This document shows positions 11,761 through 24,100 of a stretch of DNA of 64,000 bases, in pieces. The stretch is taken from the NCBI GenBank assembly GCA_963691655.1, contig OY829326.1:76997235-77061234 (forward strand). Reading direction: 5' to 3'. Under the pieces are notes generated by a model. That model did not search any database and was not told where the DNA came from. It was given only the letters and a program-made list of their open reading frames with translations. The translations under genes were made by a program, and so were the position numbers. Each line of letters begins with the position of its first letter. Position 1 is the stretch's first letter. Source of the DNA: Toxonevra muliebris. Its lineage: Eukaryota > Arthropoda > Insecta > Diptera > Pallopteridae.

Positions 11761-12924
11761 ACGAATGCATTCAATTTAATTGCAATACCTTGAAGTCATG
11801 GTTAATAACCGACAATTTGCACTAAATTGGAGTGACTTGAAGTCAATTGAGTTTTTGAAGTCACTTGAACTCAATTTGAATTTGAAATTGTTGACACATT
11901 GAATCAAAACCAATTGTCTAAGCAATGTCACAACTAATTATTGGACTCGTGCAAGATAATTTTCCCCAGATTGAGAATAGCCCTATTCATTAAATATAAC
12001 AGAATTCAAATTATTTCTTCTCACATAAATGGGTAGGTACTCAATAAATATTGTTTATAAATTGCACCTCGTTGATTCTACATTTTGAAACAAAAATGAA
12101 ATAAAGACATTTGCCAAATACATAATAAGAAAAAGATTTGTTGTTATGGATGTAAAAATGTACAAGAAGAATAATTTATTTATATATTAAAATATAAAAT
12201 ATGAAAAGTGCTAACATTTTAGCTAAATATACTTATTTACATACATATATTTAGGTACAATGTTGAAAATAGTGATAATATTTCTTCTCATTTTGATTTC
12301 ATGAAATCAGTAGAAAAAGATTTAAAAGTACTTATATAAAATTCATAAAATCAAAACAAAACGTTTACATATTTGTATATAAAGAATATATAAATACTGT
12401 AAATGTTGAAATTTATTTGCTAAGAGAAATGTTAAATATTTATTTCATCAAACACGTCAAACTCATCCATTCAAACATTTTTGTCTGCTGGTTGTGTTGA
12501 CAACCGTCGCTGTCACACCATCGGTATTGCACCTCACTGCTGTTTCTACGATTTTTTGTTTCGATTCCAGCAAGAGCAAATTGCGATCTCTTTACAATCT
12601 ATACTCTGTAAGCGGAACAAAACGAAAAGAAAAGTTCGTTATTGTTTGTTTTTGTTCTCTCTCTCATTTGTCTTTGAATTTGTGTGTGTATACACATATA
12701 CATATATTCTACTCCCGCTAAAGCAATGATTTTAACAACGATGAATTCAGTGCCTGGATCTATGAAAAATATGGAAAAACTTCCGATGTTAATATTTTAA
12801 ATATTATTATATTTATATACATTTTAGATACTTCATATTGCATTGTCTTCCAGTTCTGAACTATATTTAAAATTTCAAGTCTCTAGCTCATCGGGAAGTT
12901 AGTTTAAAATCGATTGCAAAATTT

Positions 12925-13000
12925 GTACCGAACAGACTGACAGACAGACAGACACCATTGAAAGCGAGTTAATATATAAATGGTAAAAAATAAGCTGCAA
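12925..13000 (+). repeat. ACAGACAGACAG-type repeat fragment
   Basis: Contains a GACAGACAGACAGACA tract followed by CATTGAAAGCGAGTTAATAT and TGGTAAAAA. The second part recurs at about 42615-42650 next to the repeat described there, so both belong to one dispersed family. GACA tracts of this kind occur in several fly transposons. Confidence 0.5.
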
Positions 13001-13260
13001 GAGGCAAACTTTGAATGCCTATATCTTTTAAAAGCGAGCTAACTTAAAGGGTTTTGTTACTCTAGACCAGTACTACCGACCTGTGTTGGTCGTTTCCCAG
13101 TTAGAAAAATGCGTTGCACAGTGTAATCTTTTTAGCAATAAACATTGTAATCTGAGATAATTGAAAACTTTACCTATTAATCTATTCCCTTCAGGTATTT
13201 GTACGTGTTTCAAAGGATTAGAGACTAAATCTCCAAGCAACTTGGCTTCCACTGATATAC

Positions 13261-15339
13261 TTACGGCCGGTTTGTTCACAAAGTTATAAATTTGTCTGTA
13301 ACTCGAGTTACAAAATGTAACTTCGCTTGTAACGTGTTATATTTCATCCGATTTTTTTTCACCCAGAAATATAAATTTGTAACGAGTTTTAACTCCCGAT
13401 TTGTAACGCGTTTCAAAGTGTTGAAATGACATGCTGAATAGTTGAAAAGCATCAATGTGTCATATTTGTAACCAGACATGAAATTATTGATATTTTGAAG
13501 TAAGCCGATATGGTAAACTGCGGCTGGTTTTTATTTGTTTTCGAATCACAAGAAAAGAATTCGATAACAATTTTTCAATTACTATTTTGAGAAGTCTGTT
13601 TCAAAATCTTTAAAATAGATATGTATGCCAATTTCTTTTAGAATTTTAGTCAACTAAAACAAAGAATTTAAAATTATTTGGACTAAATGTATTCTCTATA
13701 TCTTGAATTCTGCTCGTTTAGTTAGCTTGCTAGTGACGCTTTATATGGTCGAACTTCTGCCGAGTCAAAATTTCCCGAACATTATTGTTTTGGTCTCGGC
13801 GCTGTAGTTGTTTTAATTACCAATTGGAAAGAGCTAGTTCTAAACATTAACGTGGACCAACACTGCATTAAACCTTGCATTTTCCGGTATTATGTAATAC
13901 TGCACAAGCGACGCTATTTGGGCCGTTTCAAGTCGCACGCGTGTTTCCATAGACAACACAGGCCACCGCCGTTTCAGGATGCCGATCGGTCTACAACATT
14001 TCTGGTACTAATGTGAATCATAATTAACAGAGTTTCCTAGTGTATTATTGGATTGAGATGCGGAACTATCTCAATATCAACATATCCATATCGGACACAA
14101 GCAAATAATTAGCAAATTCATCAGCCGCTAATTATGAAAAATTATTGAATTGTGTGTCGATCTAGGCCATCGCGTGGCAATATTAATGGTACGTGCGGTT
14201 GCATCAGCGACAGTTTGCATCCTATTTTAAGAAAATCGACACGAAAGAGCTATTTCTCTCATTTTGCTTGCCATATTTAGCATTTTCATGACTTGAGGGA
14301 GTGAACGCGCAAACGCAGCTGCAATTTGTGGTAAAATCACGTAAACAGTTAAGTTAAGCGGAGAAAGTCTCCAACGGCAATTTGGAAGCTACTGCTTGGA
14401 TAAAATCATATAGCTATCAAACACTTAACGAACACGTGAAAAATTAACGAGCACGTGAATTATTGTACCTTTGGTAGTTGAATCTCAGCAGTGGCTTTAT
14501 CATTTGTAGCATACGGAGAATCATTTCTCTGGACAATCGTCGCTAATCTAATCAAAGTTAAATCTAGTGCAAAAGCGATAGCCTTTTGTCCAAGACTTCT
14601 TCTTCACCATCGCTGCCGTCACTTTCACCTTTATTGCACTACTTGCTAATGATACATTTTGAAGAAACTGGAAATAATATTGGGAGTATGAATGTATAAA
14701 CTCGTAATTGTGACTAACTTCATATCTATCATATGCGCCATTTTTTTGACATTGACAGCTATTCTATCTCGAAGAGCGCCAAAAATACTATAAGAATTGA
14801 TCTGTCAAATAATTTTCATAATTTTACAAAAGTGTTTTACTATAGCTGAAAATGTCGAATTTCGTGCCAACAAAACAACATTTGCGGGAAGTTTCAATTT
14901 GCTTCTTTCATTTAAAGAAAAACGCAACTGAAGCACATCGTTTACTCACGAAAGCTTATCGTGACTGTGCTACAGACGTTAGAATGTGTCAGGTGTGGTA
15001 TGCCCGTTTCAAAGTGGTGATTTTGATGTTGAAGACAGGGAACGTTCAGGCGGCCCGAAAAAGTTCGAAGATGAAGAATTGAAGGCATTACTCGAAGAAG
15101 ATTCATGTCAAACGCAACAAGAACTTGCAGAATCTTTAGGAGTTGACCAATCAACCATTTCTAACGATTAAAAGCATTGGAAATGATTCAAAAGCAAGGA
15201 AATTGGGTGCCGTACGAATTGAAGCCGAGAGACGTCGAACGACCCCCCCACCCCACCCACCCGCCGTATTCGGTCTAGTTATAAACTAAGTTACAAAACG
15301 CGTTATAATTTTATAACGTCGTGAACAAACCGACCGCAA
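13261..15339. mobile_element. Inverted-repeat-bounded block enclosing a mariner relic
   Basis: The left end TTACGGCCGGTTTGTTCAC (from 13261) is mirrored at the right end as the complement of TTGCGGTCGGTTTGTTCAC (ending 15339). The similarity continues through GTTATAAA, giving inverted repeats of about 27 bp. The left sub-terminal region is rich in GTAAC motifs. A mariner relic sits near the right end inside the block, so either the block is an older element invaded by mariner or two copies of one short element flank unrelated DNA. I cannot find a clear target duplication. The region 13500-14850 holds nothing recognisable. Confidence 0.55.
14852..15245 (+). pseudogene. Mariner (DD34D-type) transposase, N-terminal fragment
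   Basis: Typical mariner transposase N-terminus starting at an ATG (MSNFVPTKQHLREV, FFHLKKNATEAHRLL), covering the two helix-turn-helix DNA-binding motifs. A frameshift near 15010 moves to the next frame (SGDFDVEDRERSGGPKKF, ELAESLGVDQSTIS), ending at a stop near 15170. A further shift continues as KALEMIQKQGNWVPYELKPR. Similarity stops at a C-rich tract (15241-15262), so the whole catalytic DDD domain is missing. The relic is about one third of a normal roughly 345-residue protein and cannot transpose. The sequence motifs are close to the mauritiana-type mariners as I remember them. Confidence 0.9.
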
Positions 15340-17020
15340 TGGTTTTAATTCTATATCGATAACGAATTAAAGCTGCTAAGATTTTATAACAAAGCTATCT
15401 TGTAGAAGTCAACGATTTTTGAAGAGTTTTCCTTAATGGTAATATAGTCTCTAATCCCTCAAAAGACGTACTAATACCCGAGGAGAAAAGCTGAATAGTT
15501 AAAATTTTCATCAATTTTCATTAGCAATCATAGCGTGGAAAACTATAACGATCGGACTATTACTACTATTTTTAAATAAGAAAATTTTGTTTTAGTTATG
15601 CATAACCAATTAAAAAAAACCAATATTGTTTTTGGTCTTTCATAACCATTATAAATATTTTTTCTTGTTTTTTGGTTGAAAAATTTTTTTTGGTTATTAA
15701 TAACCAAAAAAAATTTTCTTATTTATAATGGTTAGGAAAGACCAAATAAATTTTTTTTTTTTTAACAATTATGAATAACTAAAAAAATACTTTTTTCTTT
15801 ATAATGGTTATGAAAGACTAAAAAAGTATTGGTAATTTAAAACAATTATTCGCAACAAATTTAAGAAAATTATAATTTAATAATTATTTAGTGATTTTTT
15901 CTAATATTGGTTATAACTCTTATATCCATTCCTGTTAAAAATACATGATAAAAAAAAACAAAAAAAATATCAGTATTTTGTGATTATATTTAAATGAAAA
16001 GTATGTTTGATAATGGTCCGATAGTTCTAATGGCTTATGTCCAAGACAATATATATTAGCACTGTAATGGGTTCAAAGTTAATGCATTTTTAAAATTTAA
16101 CATATATTTATATTAGAGGTAGGCATTGCAATTGCCTGATTAAAAAGTTTTCCATACAGAGTTAATAACGCCTAAGACTAATTCCATATACGAATTTTTG
16201 TCTGATTACCATTTGCCGTTCCTGAGCCAGGTTCAAAAATATTTTTTTCTCAAGTCACTTTCTTGATCTAACGGATTCGGACTCAGCGACCCCCCATTAC
16301 CCAAAGTGCATTTGACTAGTAGATATTTTTTAGAAATAAAAAAAGGATCAAAGAGGCAGTAAATATAAATCGTGAATTTTAATCAACTCCTTGATCCACC
16401 TTGGCATAAAAAGCAGCCCTACAGTATAATGTATATTTAGGAAACTAATAAAACATGCTAAAAATTTGGTCTGGAATACAAAACAAAAATATATATTAAA
16501 TCAAAGAATCCTTTAAAAATAGTTAAATGGTTGAAAAATAAAGTGGTATAGGGCATAAAATGGGAATTTCAAACAGAATATATGGGCAGATTTCAAGAGA
16601 ATAATGGTTCGGTTTCGGGACCCATACTTTCAGCAGATATTATTATAATATATCCAGCGGAAATTGTGTTGTTGATTTGGCGAAACAATTAAAGAAAAAC
16701 TTAAATTTGCATTACCTCCAAAGCATTTTGGTTTTTTTAACACGTTCAGTGCCACAATAATTTTTTTTTTACTGAATATGATAGAATAAAAAGTTAAGTT
16801 TTTGTGTTATATTTTAAAGTTAAAATTCTTTCGAGCACTCTAAACTTTTATTTTCTCCTAAATTAAGTAAACATATATATTTTTTCTAACCCATTACTTG
16901 TATCGTTATATAAGGAAGCCATCACAACCTCTTCCATATACGTCAAATATGTGCTGTCAAATATAAATAATTGCACTACTCCATAATTTTAAACTTTAGA
17001 GGGAAGCGGAAAAATATTAG
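15340..17020. other. AT-rich spacer
   Basis: Holds the AT-rich palindrome at 15634-15743 and long A/T runs. Otherwise I see nothing recognisable. Confidence 0.5.
15634..15743. repeat. AT-rich hairpin built on GGTTAT...ATAACC
   Basis: GGTCTTTCATAACCATTATAAA (in two parts, 15634-15655) is mirrored by TTTATAATGGTTAGGAAAGACC ending at 15743. A perfect inner palindrome TGGTTATTAATAACCA lies at 15691-15706. Further half-copies of TAATGGTTATGAAAGAC lie at about 15800-15825. Could form a cruciform; probably a small fold-back repeat. Confidence 0.75.
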
Positions 17021-18060
17021 GTATATCTGTGTGTGTGTGTGTGTGTGCTCAACAATTATTACACATCATTTCTATTATTAACATAGCATTTAACTACAAT
17101 TTCACGCTTCCATTAACAAAGATGGCAATAGCAACATTGGAACAACAACAGGTAATGTTGCCAGAGCAAACACTCCAAACCATTCTCGTATGTACTTTCT
17201 TAAAGGTCTCCATATGAGGTAAGTAAAACACATACATTATATGCTGGTACTGCAGTTGAATGTGTATGTAAGTGTAGGTATGTGTGTGTGTGTGTGTGCT
17301 TACTGTGTATGCATGTATGTATATGTGTATATAAATGGATCTCATCGTTAATCGTTTACTGCCAAACGAGCAAGCGACCGACCGCAAACATGCGAGCAAC
17401 ACCTCGTACATCAGTTTAACATACAAACAAAAAAGTTTATTAGCAAAAGGTGTAAAATGTGCAACATGCACCGAATGCAATGTATGAGCAACAACAACAA
17501 TTAAACGATGACAATGAGGAGTGGTTGCAAGACACAGTGGTTGTAGTCACTCATTCACTCACTCAGTCATTCGCTTACCTCAGTATTGAATAAATGTTGC
17601 ATGCTGCACCCGGTTAATTTGAAAGACATGCAGTTATTCATTACACAAGTCAATATAACCAACATCAACAGCAACTGCAGCTGCTGCTGCCACATCAGCA
17701 GAAGTAACAGCAATAACAACAGCAGGAGCAACTGTTGCTGATGTACACACACTACACGTAAAAGTAAGTATCAACCCATAGCCAGTGGGCAGGCCTCTTC
17801 CATTTGTACATTTAAGTAGGCAAACAAATGTAATGCCTATAGACTGACGACGACAACAACGACGGCAACGACGACGATGAAGAGCATAATTGGATGCTGC
17901 TAACACATTACTGATGTGCTGTTGTTGCTGGCTGTTATTATTGCTGTTTGCCATGACTATTGCAGCATAACGTTGACATTAGATTGATGGCTGATGTGTT
18001 ACAAGTAGCCAACATGCTAGACATAAATTCAAAGGCGGACTTCGAGTACCTGCTTTAAGT
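17021..18060. other. Non-coding island with GT and CAA/CAG repeats
   Basis: Contains (GT)n at 17028-17047 and 17281-17298, CAACAACAACAA near 17490, and CAG/CTG-rich sequence at 17650-17740 and 17920-17950. The leucine-, alanine- or histidine-rich open frames on both strands are products of these repeats. No exon is recognised. Confidence 0.55.
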
Positions 18061-19610
18061 TCCTTATAATGTTGAGGGGTGTTGACTATAGCCAAACATG
18101 GCATAAACTAAGATATTGCAAACACAATTGCGCAAAATTTATGTACCTTAGTTTTATTTACTGTGAAATTATCGAACTAGGAAATGTGTTTACAAATCGA
18201 ATGAATATTTACAGCAAAAAAATAAAAAAATTACCACTTACCTAGTTATTGTTTTTACTCAATCTCTAGTAAACAGTTTCAATTTCACTCTGTTTGACTT
18301 GAAGATTAGAGTGGAGAGAGAGAGAGAGAGAGGTATCCTCTCGCATTTAAAATGTAGCTCGATTTTCTAGAAGGTATTGCAATTTGGTGCTATCTAACCA
18401 TGTCCGATGATGCAGGCTTATCGTTTTAAATCAATTTAACTTTAAATCGACAGAAAAGAGGTTTTAAGTTGAACACCATGAACCATACTCACGAACACCA
18501 GTATAGTAAAATAAATGTATACGATCAGTTACTGGTCAACTACAGAATCAAGTATACTGTAGAAAAGAAAGGCGCTTGATGGGTGTGGTAGTTTTAATTA
18601 ATTAATTTTAATTTCAAACGCTTTAGAGAAACCATCTCTTATCTAAGTTTAGCATTGCCTCGAAAAAAAAAACTATGAGTCAACACTTTATGCGTGAAAT
18701 ATGGATGCACCGCTCCACCGCAGAGCACGAAATGCAATTAAATTAACTAGGTCTAGTGAATAGACTAGCAATAAAGCTATGACATGTATCAGCAGTTTTT
18801 GGATGCAACGAGTTATTTTCTTATCCACTGCTTAGAACACTGGGGAAAGGAGGGCCCAGTTTTTTCCGAAGCCGAAGATTATAAGATTATATTATAAATA
18901 ATAATCTCCGTTTGCTTTTTCCATTTTTACGTTTGAAGTAGTCCACAGATTTACAACCTAATTGTTAGTGAAGGCGTCATTTTCCATTATTGCCACTCCA
19001 CTTTTTTTTCGCTTTCAACGAGTTGAAAAAAAATTGTAAACGGACTTTTTGAAATTTACAGTCGATCGAATGGTACAAATGTAGAGCTCGGCAGGCGTAC
19101 AGTGGTTTGATTCTATCTAAAGTGCGGAAAAAAATATAAGTAATCATCTCAGCACAACGATTTTTGACATGAGCCACTCTTAGGTCGTAGAAAAGAAAAA
19201 TTATGAAAATGGGCGTGGGATTGGTCAACAACCACGCGAAACATATAAAGAGGCGTCTAAGCTCAACAAATTTTAGCATGAGCCACTTTTAGGTGACAGA
19301 ACAGAGGAATTATGAAAACGGGCTTGGTCGATTAACGGCCACGCCCACTTGCAATTAAACTCGTCTTGCCCACTTCTTATACAAATGGAACAGTAGTCAA
19401 GACTTTGAAAAATTAACGCTTAGATTTAATTTTCATAGTCTACTAAAATATAGGAAAATTCAGTATTTAAGTAGAAAAAATTTTAATATTGCGATTACAA
19501 TCCATTAATATTTCGAACATTTTTTTATATGAGAGCTTTAAGTTTTATAATATGGAAAAAATTGGCTGAAAACCAGCTTAATTATGCTTACTTTTCACTT
19601 TATTTTAATA
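18061..19610. other. AT-rich spacer with (GA)n and a 109-bp duplication
   Basis: A (GA)n run lies at 18314-18332. At 19151-19345 a segment containing CATGAGCCAC...ATTATGAAAA and a GG(C/G)CGTGG-type motif is present twice in tandem, 109 bp apart (CATGAGCCAC at 19168 and 19277). No gene is seen. Confidence 0.5.
19151..19345 (+). repeat. Diverged tandem duplication, 109-bp period
   Basis: Two adjacent copies share GC(A/T)CAACRA, GACATGAGCCAC versus GCATGAGCCAC, TTAGGT, GAATTATGAAAA and a following GGC..GG....CCACGC. They differ at many positions, so the duplication is old. Confidence 0.7.
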
Positions 19611-20893
19611 TTTGTAAAGGGCATAGCCGGGTTTCCATGTCAGAAATGCCCCCAAACCGAATCAAGTTTCGCATAGACCCTTTTGAAGAACTTGATTTAA
19701 GAATGATTTATCTAAATTTTCAGACCATTATCTGCAATTTTTAATGAGTAATGGCGGATTTTGTAAATTTCGTTTTTCGCGTTTTTCAGCTTAACTAGTC
19801 ATAGGAAAAATCTGAAAAAAAATTCGGTTTCTGCATTATTCTGGAAAAAGTGTACCTCGTAGGGTATTCCGTTGTTTTAGGACCCCTTATATATATATAT
19901 ATATATTTAACAGAGAACATTTGCTGCAAAGACAGTATAATAGTTTTCCCAACGGTTTTTGTTTTATCGTTTATTTATTGAATTTTCAAGAGAACAGGTA
20001 AGAGATGAAGGAAAAGTGAATAGACAAATATTGTTTATCTCTTTGTGTTTAACAACTTTGGTTCAGACATCAAATTCGTATCTGTTGAAATAAAGAAATT
20101 TCTTAATAGGCCCTGAAGACCCCATTTTTCCGACTTCAGGCCCATATTGTGGGTGAACTAGAGATGATGGAGGAAAACTGAGTACGCCGTCGTAATTAGC
20201 GACCCTAAATTACTAAAACCGTTGGAAAATCTTGCAAATAAGGCAAAAGTTGAAAATTTGTTCCGCTGCGTAATGAATGTGATATATCATAGCACAACTA
20301 GGGTGGTACCTAAAAATTTTTGAGTTTTCGTAAAAAAAAATTTTGCAGAAAATTTTCAAAAAAACTCTGCAAAAATAGCAGATAGTTGATAGTTAATAGT
20401 TTTAATTGCCTTTTTCATGGCCTTATGGCATTTCATATGGAATGCCAATTTCGGTTTTTAATTTTTTTGACCCCCGTCCACACCTTGCAAAAATCTGAAA
20501 AAATTGGAGTATGAGTATTCGGGAGCGATTTATTTACATAAGAAAAATCAGAGTAGTAAATCTATTTTTAGTATGAAAAAATCGTATGTAAAAAGTTTCG
20601 CGATTTTTTTCATCGCGAATTTCGCGTTAGAAAATTCGCGAAAAAATCCAAATATGTCTCCAAAACCAAAAAATCACTGTGAATTTTTTCAAATTTTTCC
20701 TATTATTAGTTAAGCTGTAAAACACGAAAAACGAAATTTACAAAATCCGCTATTACTCATTAAAAATTGCAGATAATGGTCTGAAAATTTAGCCAAAACA
20801 TTCTTAAATCAAGTGCTTCAAAAGGGTCTATGCGAAACTTGATTCGGTTTGGGGGCATTTTTGACATGGAAACCCGGCTATGTCCTTTACAAA
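19611..20893. mobile_element. Fold-back element with about 213-bp arms
   Basis: The left arm 19611-19824 and the right arm 20681-20893 are reverse complements over about 213 bp, with roughly 15 mismatches by eye. Both begin TTTGTAAAGGRCATAGCCGG at their outer edge and share GCCCCCAAACCGAATCAAGT and TGCAATTTTTAATGAGTAAT. The loop (about 856 bp) has a local CGCGAATTTCGCG-rich hairpin at 20597-20640 but no recognisable protein. No target duplication could be fixed. Possibly a long-TIR MITE; superfamily unknown. Confidence 0.8.
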
Positions 20894-23800
20894 TAATGAA
20901 AAATTTGGTCAAGGTCGGTGGCATTGTACGCTACCTTCCGAAACTAATAAGTTTTTGTTGGCAGTGGAAATATTTTCTGCATAATCAAATATTTTTATAT
21001 TTTGATTACATGTGAGATAGGCGAAGCAGTTGATTCCCACCCATTTAAATCCGTATCAGGACTATTTAAAAGCCCATACGAACTTATATTTATTTATATC
21101 GCATCCTACTCTGAGTTATATAAAAACGACAGGAATCAATACACCTATTTTTCTGGTGTAGGGTCATTTTTTTACAGTTTAGTTCTGTTTGTTCATATTT
21201 TTTGGTTTTTACAAAAAATTTCAATGTCTTTAAACTACACTGATACCACAAATAATTACATTTTTACACAGTTTTTCTCCGATATGCATTTAATGTTTTG
21301 TTAATAAAAATGGGATCCGCAGCAAATTTTTTTTTGTTATTTAGCAAGAAAACTATATTTTATATTTTTATGTATAAGAATATTTCGCTCACCTTCGCAA
21401 GATAGACCTGGTCCACCAAAGTTAAGGAATTATCTTGAAATTTTAGTTTCTAAAAACCAAATTTTTTACCGAAAAAAAATTTTCTCGTTTTTTTATTTAT
21501 GAAATACATTCTTCATATACTTATAACACATCCATATAAAATAAATAGTTTTAAGATTATAACCATACAGCCATTCCAGATTAAACGTAACAAAAAAAAA
21601 ACAAATCTCGGCCTGATCATTTTAGATTTGCTTCAAACTTTGTCCATGGTTTTATTTTAGACCAAACCCAACAAAAAGGTATACAAAAAAAAGTTGGTAC
21701 AGTTTTCACCGGAGTTGCCAGAGCGAACCAAATCTCCGAAGTTGACTGTATCGAATCACAGAATCCATAACTCAGTCTTTATACTACCGACATGCATGTA
21801 TAAGGTACTGGTGGAAAGGTAATAAGACGGGCTATAAAACATATTATAATTCAATTTTGTAAATTTTTAAAATTAATTATTTTTTAAATTAATTCATTAA
21901 AATTTAATTTGCAAAATTCGTGTCATAGTCCCGAAGTCTTTTAAGAAGACTAAATTTCTTTGGCTTTTTATTCGAGGTGGTGACTCAAATAGTTCAAGAG
22001 ATATGAGCATTTTAATATTTTAACACTGCATAAAATTAGAAATTAATATTTATGATTAGAAATTACAAAATGATTTTTTCGCAGTCAAACCGCTGTACGT
22101 CGCGTTCAGGCAACTATGATTTTTCTTAGTGTAACATCGAAGAAAACAATTATTTGTAAGACTGCGATTATTCCATCCTCCCTCCGCGATAGCGAAAAAA
22201 TTGATTTTATAGTTTGCCATTGACAAATACACGCTTAATATTTTGTCCCTGTATGACCCTGTATGGGCAATCGCACATCAAAATTCCTAAAAGTTAATGA
22301 GCAGCTTCAAGAGATAGCGCAAGGGTTCCATCTCTCCCGGAACTACCCTATTTAAAAACTTGTTTTAAACATTTGTTTGGAAAACAAGAATTTTTGAAAA
22401 TAAAACTTTTGTTTTTCACAATAGAAATTTGGTAATTACTTATTTGCATACCCCACTCTAAGGGAAACAAAAAATTGTTCAGGTAGCTTTAATGAAAGCA
22501 TTAACTTGCTCATATTTAAAAAAAAATCCAAGTTTTGATACTTCATATCTCCTATAATATTAAAGTTACAAAGTTATATTGTTGCCTATCGATGCATAAA
22601 TTATTTGTGAATGCATTAGAGTTTTTTATTTTGTTTTTCTAACCCCATTTTTTGAAAATCTAATTTTTAGCACTCATATATATGTATAGGGCGACCCAAG
22701 AGTGAGTCGGCAAATCCACCTTTCAAAACATTCCTCAAAATCGTTTAATTGGAGCTTCCAAATTTCGGCGTTAACTGCATTATTTATTTATACAGAACAA
22801 CACAGTTTCTAGTTTCAGGATCGCATGGGTGGTTTTGATATCATTTTCCGCTAAATGCTGGATCAAATAAGTATCATAAGTTTAATTTCAAGTATACTAT
22901 GCTTCAGCAAATAATCTAAAATAAATAAAAAAAAAAACTCACATGCGCAACTTAGTGCACTCGATGGAAGTGAAACTTCTTTGGCAGGTTTGTGACTGGG
23001 AATATGTAAGTGCAATTACAGCAGACTGGGAGAGATAATTGTGCGTATGCACATGGCATTTAAATAGTTAATATGAGTCGGTACATATACAAAGTGCCAA
23101 GGCCATAGACGAAAATTTTCCAGATTTTTAATGCAATACACATTGACCGTACAAATAAATAGTTTAAACAAATGAAATGATGTTATTAGTTAATGTTAAT
23201 TAAATTGAAAAACCTATTTAATTTAACTATTTTTTCAAAAGTGACTAAGTCCCATCGTAAGTGTAAATCAAAATTGCTTAAGTCCCTTTCAGCCAATCGC
23301 ACTGTTTCCTTGTTCTGCTACTGCATTGTAATAAATTTAAATTTTTGGCTTTGCACATGGCCGCATTCATACAGATGCTTTATGTTTTCTTGTGCTTAAG
23401 TCCAGATGATTTTTTTTTCAAAACTAATTAGGTCCATATGGTATTTACCAAAAGTGCTTAAGTCCAACGTAAAACTAATTTATTTTGGATTTGGCTTACT
23501 TTATAATTGTTTTTTCTTCGAAAAATGTCTCCAAAAACAGTTTTCTACATACTTTAACCCATGTTACAAGTATTTAGAAGTAGATGCTTTGCCATTTTGA
23601 ACATTTTAGAGGTGCATTTTTTTAAATGGATAGAAAAGAGTGCTATCAACAGATGGCGATGCTATTGAAAAACTACTTTAATAATACATAGATAATAAAT
23701 AGTTTTTGATGTACAACACTTACTTGTATTAAACAAGTCATAACGCATTGTAAATTTTTTATCTTTTTGTCGCACTAAATATTTGCGAAAACGTTTTGCT

Positions 23801-24100
23801 TTTGTTGTTCTTTTCATTATAGCAGTAGATTCAAATATATTTGAATTGTTTATGTTTTTCATAGTACCATGAAGTCAACAGATGGCGTTATTATTGTATC
23901 GACTCATCTCTTTCTCACTCATTGCAGATCTGTCATTTATGTTCTATTGTGAAAACAAATATTCTTCTTTGTACACAAATAACGTACACACATATTCTAA
24001 AACATAATCTCTTAAAAAATTGTTTTCAGTAAATTAATGTTGAATATACCAAACCATTTTGAGGGATTTTCATCATTTTTTATTTTCATCTCTTTTGTTT
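20894..24100. other. AT-rich spacer
   Basis: No gene recognised. It includes a cluster of GCTTAAGTCC motifs (23241-23465) and many A/T runs. Short open frames (for example 21002-21304) have no domain character. Confidence 0.45.
23241..23465 (+). repeat. Cluster of GCTTAAGTCC motifs
   Basis: GTGACTAAGTCCC (23241), TTGCTTAAGTCCC (23274), TGTGCTTAAGTCC (23391), CTAATTAGGTCC (23424) and AGTGCTTAAGTCC (23453) occur within 225 bp at irregular spacing, each preceded by A-rich sequence. The origin is unknown. Confidence 0.6.

Larger units (their letters stand above)
10967..13260. other. AT-rich, repeat-derived spacer
   Basis: Besides the dispersed repeat copies listed separately (11584-11760 and 12925-13000), the stretch has several TTGAAGTCA-type direct repeats at about 11790-11870. 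There is a short fairly complex segment at 12480-12720 with no recognisable protein. No gene is supported. Confidence 0.4.

Noticed and set aside
17094..18000. Leucine- and histidine-rich frames in the 17-18 kb island as exons
   Set aside because: Composition is explained by GT and CAG/CTG repeats, with open frames on both strands.
23241..23465. CRISPR-like array
   Set aside because: Repeats are about 11 bp with irregular spacing in a eukaryotic context.
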